Source: Chloroflexota bacterium
GTDB taxonomy: Bacteria; Chloroflexota; Dehalococcoidia; Lucifugimonadales; JAPUKM01
Length of the DNA stretch: 7,357 nucleotides
Direction: 5' to 3'
NCBI GenBank assembly: GCA_027295645.1
Contig: JAPUKM010000234.1
Span: 1 to 7,357, forward strand
Shown here: in pieces, positions 1 to 6,118 of the stretch
Position numbering within the stretch: position 1 is the first letter of the stretch
Layout: each line of letters opens with the position of its first letter
Program-made: the position numbers and the translations under genes
The notes under the pieces: model-generated
Seen by the model: the letters and a program-made list of their open reading frames with translations, nothing else
Database searches by the model: none
Told to the model about the DNA's origin: nothing

Positions 1-1
1 C

Positions 2-223
2 AAACGGGGCGTGTCTCTGGAGCGCATTCGAGAGATTCATGCCCCTATCGGGTTGGACATCCGTGCCCGGACCCCGGAGGAGATTGCTGTGAGTATCATG
101 GCGGAGGTGGTTCAGTTCCGGCTTAGCGGCACCGGCAATCCGATGAAGCTGCCTGAGAAACAGCTCATGCATATCTACGAGAAGGTGCAAAAAGAGAGGG
201 CCGAGGCACTCCAGGCCGACTAG
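2..223 (+). CDS. XdhC/CoxI-family protein, C-terminal part (5' end outside window)
   Basis: The reading frame is open from base 2 and ends at TAG 221-223, giving the last 73 or so residues. The segment PIGLDIRARTPEEIAVSIMA is the hallmark C-terminal motif of the XdhC/CoxI family (usual form APIGLDIGAxTPEEIAxSIxAE). Known role of the family: binding molybdenum cofactor and helping its insertion or maturation (sulfuration, or cytidylation together with MocA) for xanthine dehydrogenase and aerobic CO dehydrogenase-type hydroxylases in the cytoplasm. Only the end of the NAD(P)-binding-like C-terminal domain is present, so the N-terminal domain cannot be judged. The internal GTG at 11 is not a real start, because coding sense continues upstream of it (KRG precedes). 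A mocA-like gene begins 5 bp after the stop, which supports a shared operon and the molybdenum cofactor assignment. Confidence 0.85.
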   Translation, partial: KRGVSLERIREIHAPIGLDIRARTPEEIAVSIMAEVVQFRLSGTGNPMKLPEKQLMHIYEKVQKERAEALQAD

Positions 224-228
224 CCGCT

Positions 229-825
229 ATGTCAGACGTCTCCGCGGTGCTGCTGGCCGCCGGTGAGTCCACCCGGATGGGACAGCAGAAGGCCCTTCTT
301 CCCTGGAAGGGGACAACCCTTCTTCACTACCAGGTGAACTCCCTGTTGAATGGTGGTGCTTCTCAGGTTATCGCTGTCCTGGGATACCGTGCTGAGCTCC
401 TCCGTTCCCTGGTCAAGGATATCCCGGGAGTGGTGCCCGTTCTCAACCTGCGTTACCGCACCGGAAAAACCAGCTCTATCCGTGCCGGTCTCAGGAACGT
501 GGACCCGCGGACACAGATGGTCTTGGTGCTGTCGGTGGATCAGCCCCGGTCGCCTACCCTGGTACAGAAGGTGGTGGAGGCGCACCGGCAGCGCGGAGCA
601 CTGATCTCCTATCCGGCGTATCAGGGCAAGGGTGGCCACCCGATAGCCTTCTCCGCCTCGTTGCTCCCGGAACTGATGCGTCTCCGGGAGTCGCGCCAGG
701 GCCTGCGAGAGGTAGTGGAGCGGCACAAGTCAGAGGTCCTTCGCTTGGAGGTAGACGACCGGGAGGCAGTACTGGACCTGAACCGGGATGTGGACTACCA
801 GAGTGCGGTGGCCTTTGCCGGTTAA
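229..825 (+). CDS. mocA: MocA-like molybdenum cofactor nucleotidyltransferase
   Basis: A 198-residue protein of the MobA-like NTP transferase family (NTP_transf_3), the normal size for this group. The N-terminal nucleotide-binding loop LLAAGESTRMGQQKALLPW (residues 8-26) has the LAAGxSxRMGxxK signature. VLSVDQP with D104 is the usual metal-binding aspartate, and GKGGHPIAFS (133-142) matches the GxxGHP motif of MocA/CoxI-associated enzymes. DLNRDVDY near the C-terminus corresponds to the family's D(I/L)(N/D)xxxDY. MocA transfers CMP from CTP to molybdopterin-Mo to make MCD cofactor. Whether this enzyme uses CTP or GTP cannot be read with certainty, but the adjacent xdhC-type gene favours MocA over MobA, since MCD is used by xanthine dehydrogenase/CO dehydrogenase-type enzymes. 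The ATG lies 5 bp after the xdhC stop, so translation is probably coupled. The stop codon overlaps the stop of the convergent CoA-transferase gene. Confidence 0.85.
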   Translation: MSDVSAVLLAAGESTRMGQQKALLPWKGTTLLHYQVNSLLNGGASQVIAVLGYRAELLRSLVKDIPGVVPVLNLRYRTGKTSSIRAGLRNVDPRTQMVLVLSVDQPRSPTLVQKVVEAHRQRGALISYPAYQGKGGHPIAFSASLLPELMRLRESRQGLREVVERHKSEVLRLEVDDREAVLDLNRDVDYQSAVAFAG

Positions 826-2012
826 ATGACCTTTTCCGCCCTCAACGCCTCTATCTCCTGAGCGCTGAGCCCCAGCAGCTCAGTGAGCGTTTCATCGGTA
901 TGCTGCCCCAGCTCTGGAGCGGTTCGGTCCAGGGTGGCTGACGTCCGAGAGAGACGGATGGGCGTATCCGTCGTCTTCACCGTCCCGAGCACCGGGTGGG
1001 TCATTTCGACAATGGCCTCTCTGGCCACCACCTGCGGGTTTTGGGCCACCTGTTCTATGGTGTTGACAGGGCCGCAAGGTATGCCCAGTGCGATCAGCTC
1101 CTCCAGCCATTCGCTGGTGGTCTTCCGGCGCATGGCCTCGCTGATTATCGGATTCAGCTCCTCGTAGTGCTGCGTACGCAACCACCCAGTGGTGAACCGC
1201 TCGTCATCGGCCAAGTCTATGCGGTCGATAGCGGAACAGAAGAGGGGCCACGTCTTTTCTCCTATGATCGCCACCACAACCCAGCCATCCCTGGTCGCAA
1301 AGGCCTGAAATGGGGTGTCCACCGGATGGCGGGTTCCCAATGGTTGGGGAACCTCCCCTGTTGCGAAGTATCGGGCGAAGGGATTTTCCAGGAGGGCGAT
1401 CTGGCACTCCAGCATGCTGATGTCCAGCATTTGTCCCTTCCCACTGCTGGTGCGCTCCTGAAGCGCCGTCAGGATACCGATAGTGCAGTAGAGACTGGAC
1501 ACGATGTCGCCCTGGGAGACGCCAACGCGGATCGGCCCACCGCCTGGCTCTCCGGTGATGCTCATGATGCCACCCATGGCCTGGACCACAATGTCCAGGG
1601 CTGGCCTCTTGGCATAGGGCCCGCTCTGGCCAAATCCGGAGATGGCGGCGTAGATGATGTTTGGGTTGTGTGTCTCTATCACCGGGTAGTCCAGACCGAG
1701 CTTGGCCATGGTTCCGGGGACGAAGTTCTCGACAAGCACATCGCTCTGCTTTGCCATATCCAGCAGGAGGGCTTTGCCTTTCGGATGGGCCAGGTCAATG
1801 GTGATGCTCCGCTTACTCCGGTTGACGCTCATGAAGTAGGCGCTATACCCGTCACCCAGAAAGGGGCCGGTGCCTCTGGTCCCATCTCCTTCACCCGGAC
1901 GTTCCACCTTGATAACATCGGCACCCAGGTCACCCAGGAGCATCGTGGTGTACGGCCCGGAGAGGAACCGAGTGAGGTCGAGAATACGGATACCGTGTAA
2001 GGGGCCTGGCAT
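822..2012 (-). CDS. class III CoA-transferase (CaiB/BaiF family), second gene of the pair
   Basis: A 396-residue protein, typical for this family (about 380-430). It opens with PLHGIRILDLTRFLSGPYTT, the standard N-terminal motif, then LGADVIKVERPGxGDxTR (about 29-46), the NRSKRSITIDL segment and DVLVENFVPG (91-100). GFGQSGPYAKRPALD (126-140) and RVGVSQGDI with D169 follow; D169 aligns with the aspartate that forms the acyl/oxalyl anhydride in formyl-CoA transferase. Members move CoA between carboxylic acids in the cytoplasm. The substrate (formate/oxalate, succinate/malate, carnitine, aromatic acids) cannot be told from these motifs. I chose ATG 2012 over an in-frame ATG at 2054 because AGGAGG (2019-2024 on the complement) sits 6 nt upstream and because homologues begin just before the GIRILDL motif. 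It lies 76 bp downstream of another CoA-transferase on the same strand, probably one operon. Confidence 0.9.
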   Translation of the reverse strand: MPGPLHGIRILDLTRFLSGPYTTMLLGDLGADVIKVERPGEGDGTRGTGPFLGDGYSAYFMSVNRSKRSITIDLAHPKGKALLLDMAKQSDVLVENFVPGTMAKLGLDYPVIETHNPNIIYAAISGFGQSGPYAKRPALDIVVQAMGGIMSITGEPGGGPIRVGVSQGDIVSSLYCTIGILTALQERTSSGKGQMLDISMLECQIALLENPFARYFATGEVPQPLGTRHPVDTPFQAFATRDGWVVVAIIGEKTWPLFCSAIDRIDLADDERFTTGWLRTQHYEELNPIISEAMRRKTTSEWLEELIALGIPCGPVNTIEQVAQNPQVVAREAIVEMTHPVLGTVKTTDTPIRLSRTSATLDRTAPELGQHTDETLTELLGLSAQEIEALRAEKVI

Positions 2013-2018
2013 GGGATT

Positions 2019-2024
2019 CCTCCT
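2019..2024 (-). promoter_or_regulatory. Shine-Dalgarno site AGGAGG of the second CoA-transferase
   Basis: Read on the minus strand the sequence is AGGAGGAATCCCATG: a perfect AGGAGG with a 6-nt spacer to the ATG at 2012. The upstream in-frame ATG at 2054 has no comparable site and would add 14 residues (PSIFRTSSARRNP) unlike the family N-terminus. This site decides the start. Confidence 0.85.
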
Positions 2025-2088
2025 AGCAGAAGAGGTGCGGAAAATAGATGGCATCGCGCGTTAGCTGGGTGAAGCAGCTACAAGGACG

Positions 2089-3303
2089 CTAGACGACGCC
2101 TTCGGCCCGCATCCGGTCGATCTCGTCCACTGAATAACCCAACTCCCTCAGAATCTCCTCGGTGTGCTCTCCAAGTGTAGGTGGTGGAAGTCGTATCTCT
2201 CCCGGCGAGTCCGACAGCTTGATAGGCAATCCCAGCGTGCGTATCTTCCCAATCGTTGGATGGTCCATCTCCACAACGTCGTCTCGTGCCGCCGCCAACT
2301 CCGACTCCACGATGTCGCTCAGCCGGTTGATCCTGCCACACGGTATATCAGCAGCCTTGAGGATCGTTATCCATTCATCGATGGTCTTAGAAAGGAACAC
2401 CCTCTCAAGAATGGAGCAGAGCTCCTCTCTGTGCTCTACACGAGAGGCGTTGGCGGAGAACCGTTCATCCTCCAGAGCGTTCGCCAGCGAACCATCAGCT
2501 TGGCTGACCACCTCTGGCCAGATCCGCAGGAGTGAGCGCCACTGGCCTTCCGATGCCACAGCAAAAATGAAGTGGCCGTCCTTGGCTGGAAACGATTGGT
2601 AAGGAACGATGGTGGGGTGGAGGTTGCCTCGCCGCTGGGGTGGCTGGCCCGTTGCGAAATAGTTCTGAGCCTGGTACGTGAACAGTGGGAGGAGGGCGTC
2701 CATAAGAGATACATCAACCATCTGACCCCTGCCGGTCTTGCCCCGATGCAGCAGCGCCAGAAGCACCCCCTCTGTGGCTGCCAGACCGGCTGAAACGTCC
2801 GCCAGGGATATGCCGACCTTGGTGGGCGGGCCGTCCGCATAGCCGGTCAAATCCATCAGCCCGGACTCCGCCTGGGTGATCAGGTCATAGCTGGGGTCTA
2901 ATCGTCTAGGCCCTGTATGTCCATACCCAGAGACGGCACAATAAATGATCACAGGGTTGATCTTCTGGATATTGTCATAGCTGAACCCCAATCGCTCAAG
3001 CGTTCCCGGGCGGAAATTTTCAATGAGAACATCGCACCTCTTTATAAGTTTGGACAGCACCTCTTTCCCTTTATCCGAGCGCATATTCAGGGTAACGCTC
3101 TGCTTATTCCTGTTGATGCTCAAAAAGTAGGCGCTCTCTCCCTCCAGAAACGGCGGGCCAAATGCGCGGGTATCGTCGCCCTGTCCCGGTATCTCGATCT
3201 TTATGATTCGCGCGCCCATATCCCCCAGTCGCATCGTTGCGAACGGCCCCGCCAGGACCCGAGTCAGGTCCAGCACCTGGATTCCATCTAGAGGGCTTGC
3301 CAT
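2089..3303 (-). CDS. class III CoA-transferase (CaiB/BaiF family), first gene of the pair
   Basis: A 404-residue full-length member. Visible motifs in order: LDGIQVLDLTRVLAGPFATM (5-24), MGARIIKIEIPGQGDDTR (29-46), INRNKQSVTLN (63-73), DVLIENFRPGTLERLG (91-106), AVSGYGHTGP (123-132), PSYDLITQAESGLMDLTG (137-154) and KVGISLADV with catalytic D169, then KTGRGQMVDVSLMDA. It is clearly homologous to its downstream neighbour but well diverged (for example GYGHTGP against GFGQSGP), so the pair is not a recent duplication. Start ATG 3303 is preceded by AAGGAG (3310-3315 on the complement) with a 6-nt spacer. An overlapping out-of-frame ATG lies 1 nt upstream of it (3305-3307). Heteromeric enzymes built from two class III subunits are known (succinyl-CoA:L-malate CoA-transferase SmtAB of Chloroflexus, benzylsuccinate CoA-transferase BbsEF). 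Two independent enzymes are equally possible. Substrate unknown. Confidence 0.9.
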   Translation of the reverse strand: MASPLDGIQVLDLTRVLAGPFATMRLGDMGARIIKIEIPGQGDDTRAFGPPFLEGESAYFLSINRNKQSVTLNMRSDKGKEVLSKLIKRCDVLIENFRPGTLERLGFSYDNIQKINPVIIYCAVSGYGHTGPRRLDPSYDLITQAESGLMDLTGYADGPPTKVGISLADVSAGLAATEGVLLALLHRGKTGRGQMVDVSLMDALLPLFTYQAQNYFATGQPPQRRGNLHPTIVPYQSFPAKDGHFIFAVASEGQWRSLLRIWPEVVSQADGSLANALEDERFSANASRVEHREELCSILERVFLSKTIDEWITILKAADIPCGRINRLSDIVESELAAARDDVVEMDHPTIGKIRTLGLPIKLSDSPGEIRLPPPTLGEHTEEILRELGYSVDEIDRMRAEGVV

Positions 3304-3470
3304 GCATGTCTCCTTGGAGTAGTCAAAGGTTGGAGCAGCGGAAGCGTATCACGGCATACAGTCGCCTACAAGACCGGCCTCACAGATGCGGCGGCCAAAG
3401 AGCCGGCTCCAATGAATTGGACCACTCATACCGAGAATCTCGTAGGTGTTAAAGCTGCTTCCTTGACGCG
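3304..3470. promoter_or_regulatory. divergent intergenic region with three dyad-symmetric sites
   Basis: This 167-bp gap separates the minus-strand CoA-transferase pair from plus-strand prmC, so it should hold both promoters. Three perfect or near-perfect dyads fall within 43 bp: GAGCCGGCTC (3400-3409, a 10-bp palindrome), TCCAAT-GA-ATTGGA (3408-3421, 6-bp arms) and CGAGA-A-TCTCG (3432-3442, 5-bp arms). They lie about 30-70 bp upstream of prmC and about 100-140 bp upstream of the CoA-transferase start. They may be operators, but no known regulator motif is recognised and I find no convincing -35/-10 pair by eye. Confidence 0.35.
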
Positions 3471-4379
3471 ATGCCCCGTGCACCGTACATTTTCAGTGCT
3501 TTGAGTACCGTGTCTCACTCACCGTATCAGGAGCGCACTGTTGGAGAGACCGTTCTCCGGCTATGTGACGACCTTTCTCAGGCGGGCGTCGAGGAGGCGC
3601 GCCTTGAGGCGGAGCTTCTCGTGGCGCACGTTATGGGCAAGGAGCGGGCCCATCTTCTGGCCGCGTGGGGGGAGCCAATGTCACCTGCCGCACTCCCTCT
3701 ATTAGCGGATCTGGTGGAGCGTCGTGTTCGTCGGGAGCCGTTGAGCTATCTGGTGGGCTGGCGCGAGTTCTACGGCCTCCGTTTTGCGGTGCGCTCCGGC
3801 GTTCTCATCCCCCGTCCGGAGACGGAGACGGTGGTGGACGCGGCGCTTCGACTGGCAGCGCAGAGATACGGCGATGCCCCCGTGGTGGTCGACGTCGGCT
3901 GCGGGTGTGGGGCTATTGCTGCTGCCCTGGCGACCCACCTGCCGCGGGCGCGGGTATACGCGATGGACAACGCTCGTATCCCTGTCGAGGTATCGGCGGA
4001 GAACTTCCGGCGGCACCGTGTTGAGGAGAGGGTCACCCTTCTTGAGGGCGACCTGCTGGCCCCCTTGACTGAGCCGGTGGATATAGTGGTGGCCAACCTT
4101 CCCTACGTCCGAAGCGGGGACTTCGCGGCGATTCAGCCGGAGGTGCTGTGGGAGCCTCGTGAGGCCCTGGACGGCGGCCCGGATGGACTGGCGGTGATCC
4201 TCCGGATGTTGGGCCAGCTCACTGGCAAGGTTCGTACTGGAGCGACGGTCCTGATGGAGTGCGACCCCCGACAGGCGGAACTCCTGGTGCGGGAGGCCAA
4301 GAGGCGCTTTCCGGGCTGCACTACCAAGGTGCTCCAGGACCTGGCCCGCCTGGACCGAGTGGTGGAGGTGCTGCTCTAG
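3471..4379 (+). CDS. prmC: release factor glutamine-N5 methyltransferase PrmC (HemK)
   Basis: A protein of up to 302 residues; the family is usually 275-300. PrmC uses S-adenosylmethionine to methylate the glutamine of the GGQ motif in peptide-chain release factors RF1 and RF2 in the cytoplasm. The N-terminal helical domain (about 24-90: TVGETVLRLCDDLSQAGVEEARLEAELLVAH) is followed by REPLSYLVGWREFYGLRFAV (88-107) and the diagnostic VLIPRPETE (111-119). The SAM-binding motif I is VVDVGCGCGAIAAALA (139-154). The substrate-binding motif, normally NPPY, is NLPY here (209-212), and EPREALDGGPDGL (228-240) is typical. The start is uncertain. ATG 3471 lacks a clear Shine-Dalgarno site, and homologues begin close to residue 20, so TTG 3501 or GTG 3510 are alternatives. 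The gene ends 10 bp from the convergent glycosyltransferase. No prfA lies in the window. Confidence 0.9.
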   Translation: MPRAPYIFSALSTVSHSPYQERTVGETVLRLCDDLSQAGVEEARLEAELLVAHVMGKERAHLLAAWGEPMSPAALPLLADLVERRVRREPLSYLVGWREFYGLRFAVRSGVLIPRPETETVVDAALRLAAQRYGDAPVVVDVGCGCGAIAAALATHLPRARVYAMDNARIPVEVSAENFRRHRVEERVTLLEGDLLAPLTEPVDIVVANLPYVRSGDFAAIQPEVLWEPREALDGGPDGLAVILRMLGQLTGKVRTGATVLMECDPRQAELLVREAKRRFPGCTTKVLQDLARLDRVVEVLL

Positions 4380-4389
4380 AAGCCGGGGG

Positions 4390-5124
4390 TTAGCTTGAGC
4401 CCGGTGGCGACACTCTGGGAAGTCCTCCGAACCTGAGGCGTAGCAGACCCTTGAAGTCTCCCCAGGCGGTGCCGGCAACCTTCACTCGTGTGTCGGGGTC
4501 GTCGGTCCATGCGACAGGGACCTCTTTGATCTTGAAGCCGCGCTTCTCCGCCAGGATCAGCAGCTCAGAGTCAAAGAACCACCCCTGGTCTACCACGTGA
4601 GGCACCAGTGCGGCGGCGGCGGCCTTCGTGACCGCCTTGAAGCCGCACTGGGCGTCATGGAAGCGGGTGGCGAACATGAGCTTGATGAGCAGGTTGTAGC
4701 TACGGGAGATGAACTCGCGCTTGAGAGAGCGCAGGTGGACCTCCGCGCCGGGGATCAGGCGCGCTCCGATGGCGATATCGTGGCCATCCTGGAGCGCCTG
4801 GAGCAGGAGAGGAAGGGCCTGTAGGTCGGTGGAGAGGTCCACGTCCATGTAGCTGACGATGTCGGCGTCGCTCTCCAGCCATGCTTTGCGGAGGGCGCGA
4901 CCCCTGCCTCGCTGCTCGATGCGGAGGTAGGCGACCTCCGGGTACTGCTCTGCGAGGGTATGGCTCACCTGTGGGGTGGTGTCCGTGGAGCCGTTGTCGG
5001 CGATGACGATGCGCCATGGGCCGTCAAGGTTCTCGGAGAGGAAGGCGTGGAGGCGGCCGATGCTGCCAGGGAGGGCCTTCTCCTCGTTCAGGACTGGGAT
5101 GACAATGTCGACGCTGGGAGTCAT
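4390..5124 (-). CDS. family 2 glycosyltransferase, polyprenyl/dolichyl-phosphate glucosyltransferase (ALG5) type
   Basis: A 244-residue GT-A fold enzyme. VDIVIPVLNEE (5-15) starts the nucleotide-sugar-binding domain, IADNGSTDTT (41-50) is the usual second motif, and SYMDVDLSTD (91-100) holds the DxD-type metal-binding residues D94 and D96. GARLIPGAEV (120-129), DAQCGFKAV (157-165) and GWFFDSELLILAEKRG (181-196) are typical of the dolichyl-phosphate beta-glucosyltransferase/ALG5 subgroup. This subgroup moves a sugar, usually glucose, from a nucleotide sugar to a polyprenyl phosphate at the inner face of the membrane. No transmembrane helix is visible, so it is a soluble or peripheral protein. 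Sugar and lipid acceptor are inferred from the subgroup only. Minus-strand AAAGGTG lies a few bases before the ATG as a moderate ribosome site. It converges on prmC and has no evident functional partner nearby. Confidence 0.85.
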   Translation of the reverse strand: MTPSVDIVIPVLNEEKALPGSIGRLHAFLSENLDGPWRIVIADNGSTDTTPQVSHTLAEQYPEVAYLRIEQRGRGRALRKAWLESDADIVSYMDVDLSTDLQALPLLLQALQDGHDIAIGARLIPGAEVHLRSLKREFISRSYNLLIKLMFATRFHDAQCGFKAVTKAAAAALVPHVVDQGWFFDSELLILAEKRGFKIKEVPVAWTDDPDTRVKVAGTAWGDFKGLLRLRFGGLPRVSPPGSS

Positions 5125-5343
5125 GCCGCACCTTTGCTTGATTGTTTACAGTGGAAGTTGATTGTTAGAAAAAAATTCATCGATTGTTGGCTTCGGATTT
5201 GGAGGCGTCAGATAGGGGTGGATTTGATAGTATGCTGGAGTGGGCTCTCATGACGTTCATATATGTGCCGGTGGTCTCTTGGGTGCTGGTTGCGTCACAA
5301 TGGTCTCTTTTCCCACCCACCCGCCCAACAGGGTAGTTGTAGG

Positions 5344-5392
5344 TCAGGGGAACACCCCCTGAACCCCGGCAGATCCCGACAGGTCGGGTGCC
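5344..5392. repeat. two adjacent inverted repeats (hairpin pair)
   Basis: The first hairpin is TCAGGGG-AACAC-CCCCTGA (5344-5362), a perfect 7-bp stem with a 5-nt loop. The second is CCCGAC-AG-GTCGGG (5375-5388), flanked by GGCA (5368-5371) and TGCC (5389-5392), which can extend the stem past a 3-nt bulge (GAT). Neither is followed by a T run, and on the minus strand there is none either, so these are not classical intrinsic terminators. They may be a dispersed palindromic repeat or a structured RNA element. Confidence 0.55.
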
Positions 5393-5461
5393 AGTGTGTA
5401 TAGACATACAGCGAGCCGTTCTGCACTCCCCTGATGGTGCCTGAGCAACCATGCAGGCGCG

Positions 5462-5481
5462 ATGGTGCGTGTTTCCACCAT
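5462..5481. repeat. inverted repeat ATGGTG/CACCAT
   Basis: ATGGTG (5462-5467) and CACCAT (5476-5481) form a perfect 6-bp stem around an 8-nt loop, about 90 bp upstream of the DHFR-like start. It could be a leader hairpin or an operator. No T run follows. Modest stability, so low weight. Confidence 0.3.
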
Positions 5482-5557
5482 TATCGGTGAGGTGAGTGGG
5501 ATGCGCCAGAGTGCGGTGTCTTGTATCAGCCATATGGTAAGGCTGTTGTCCAGTCAA

Positions 5558-5565
5558 AGAGGAGG
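5558..5565 (+). promoter_or_regulatory. Shine-Dalgarno site AGAGGAGG for a TTG start
   Basis: AGAGGAGG is followed by the 6-nt spacer CAGGGA and then TTG at 5572. This is a near-ideal ribosome-binding site and places the start of the DHFR-like protein at TTG 5572, not at the upstream in-frame TTG 5521. Confidence 0.8.
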
Positions 5566-5571
5566 CAGGGA

Positions 5572-6090
5572 TTGAGGAGGCTGAAGCTCTATATAGCCAC
5601 GAGCTTGGATGGCTACATCGCCGGCCCCAATGGCGAGATCGACTGGCTGGAGGCTGGCGGCGATCTTGACTACGGTTACCGGAGATTCTACTCCTCGATC
5701 GACACTACCCTGATGGGCACCGCCACGTATAGGCTGACACTCACCGTGGACGACTTCCCATATCCCGACAAGGCCAACTATGTGTTCACCAGGGGCACGC
5801 CCCCTCCTGACACGGCCTATGTTCGATTCATATCAGGCGATATCGCCGGGTTCGTCCGGTCTTTGAAGGAGCAGCCCGGTGACGATATCTGGCTTGTGGG
5901 TGGTGGCCAGATCAACACCGTCATGCTCAATGAGGCGTTGATTGACGAGATCATCCTGACGCTCTTCCCACTTGTGCTAGGGGAGGGCATTCCCCTGTTT
6001 GCCCCAGGCGCCAAACGCTCCCTCTTCAAAACAACGGGTTATGAGAGGTATGCGACCGGTCTTGTACAGTGGCGTATGGTGAAGGGGTAG
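5572..6090 (+). CDS. dihydrofolate reductase family / RibD C-terminal domain protein
   Basis: A 172-residue protein read from TTG 5572. LKLYIATSLDGYIAGPNGEIDWL (residues 4-26) is the standard N-terminus of YyaP/YwjB-type DHFR-family proteins, homologous to the reductase domain of RibD. Further motifs are TLMGTATYRL (46-55), YVFTRG (70-75), IWLVGGGQI (106-114), which corresponds to the NADPH-binding glycine loop, and IILTLFPLVLGEGIPLF (127-143). The fold binds NAD(P)H and a pterin- or pyrimidine-like substrate. The physiological reaction of these stand-alone bacterial proteins is mostly unknown, so no folate role is claimed. In-frame sequence back to TTG 5521 is open, but the extra residues do not resemble the family and lack a ribosome site. 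The gene is convergent with the small zinc protein gene, 28 bp away, and has no terminator-like hairpin after it. Confidence 0.88.
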   Translation: MRRLKLYIATSLDGYIAGPNGEIDWLEAGGDLDYGYRRFYSSIDTTLMGTATYRLTLTVDDFPYPDKANYVFTRGTPPPDTAYVRFISGDIAGFVRSLKEQPGDDIWLVGGGQINTVMLNEALIDEIILTLFPLVLGEGIPLFAPGAKRSLFKTTGYERYATGLVQWRMVKG

Positions 6091-6118
6091 GAGAGAAACT
6101 GCTGCTGATGGTGGCTAC

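Larger units (their letters stand above)
5125..5571. other. 447-bp divergent intergenic region with hairpins, no convincing gene
   Basis: This gap lies between the minus-strand glycosyltransferase and the plus-strand DHFR-like gene. The first 100 bp are AT-rich, including a run of seven A at about 5169-5175, and probably contain the glycosyltransferase promoter, although no clear -35/-10 pair stands out. From 5344 on there are several inverted repeats, listed separately. A 126-codon minus-strand frame (5177-5557) covers the region but looks like non-protein sequence. A 34-codon plus-strand frame (5232-5336) is discussed as a finding. The 8-mer GATGGTGC occurs twice, at 5433-5440 and 5461-5468. 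Confidence 0.6.

Noticed and set aside
996..2000. 334-codon plus-strand frame opposite the second CoA-transferase
   Set aside because: It is a mirror frame of a certain gene; the minus strand carries the full CaiB/BaiF motif series. The plus-strand translation has no family features.
4380..4389. Terminator between convergent prmC and glycosyltransferase
   Set aside because: The gap is only 10 bp and has no hairpin with a T run; termination, if intrinsic, must lie inside the coding regions.
3702..4478. 258-codon minus-strand frame opposite prmC
   Set aside because: Shadow of prmC, which shows all PrmC motifs on the plus strand. The minus-strand product is rich in His/Arg/Gln with no motif and also overlaps the glycosyltransferase.
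5177..5557. 126-codon minus-strand frame across the intergenic region
   Set aside because: The translation is a mix of His, Thr, Arg and Gly without hydrophobic periodicity or any recognisable motif. It spans hairpins and direct repeats and overlaps the likely promoter of the DHFR-like gene. It looks like chance coding in GC-rich DNA.
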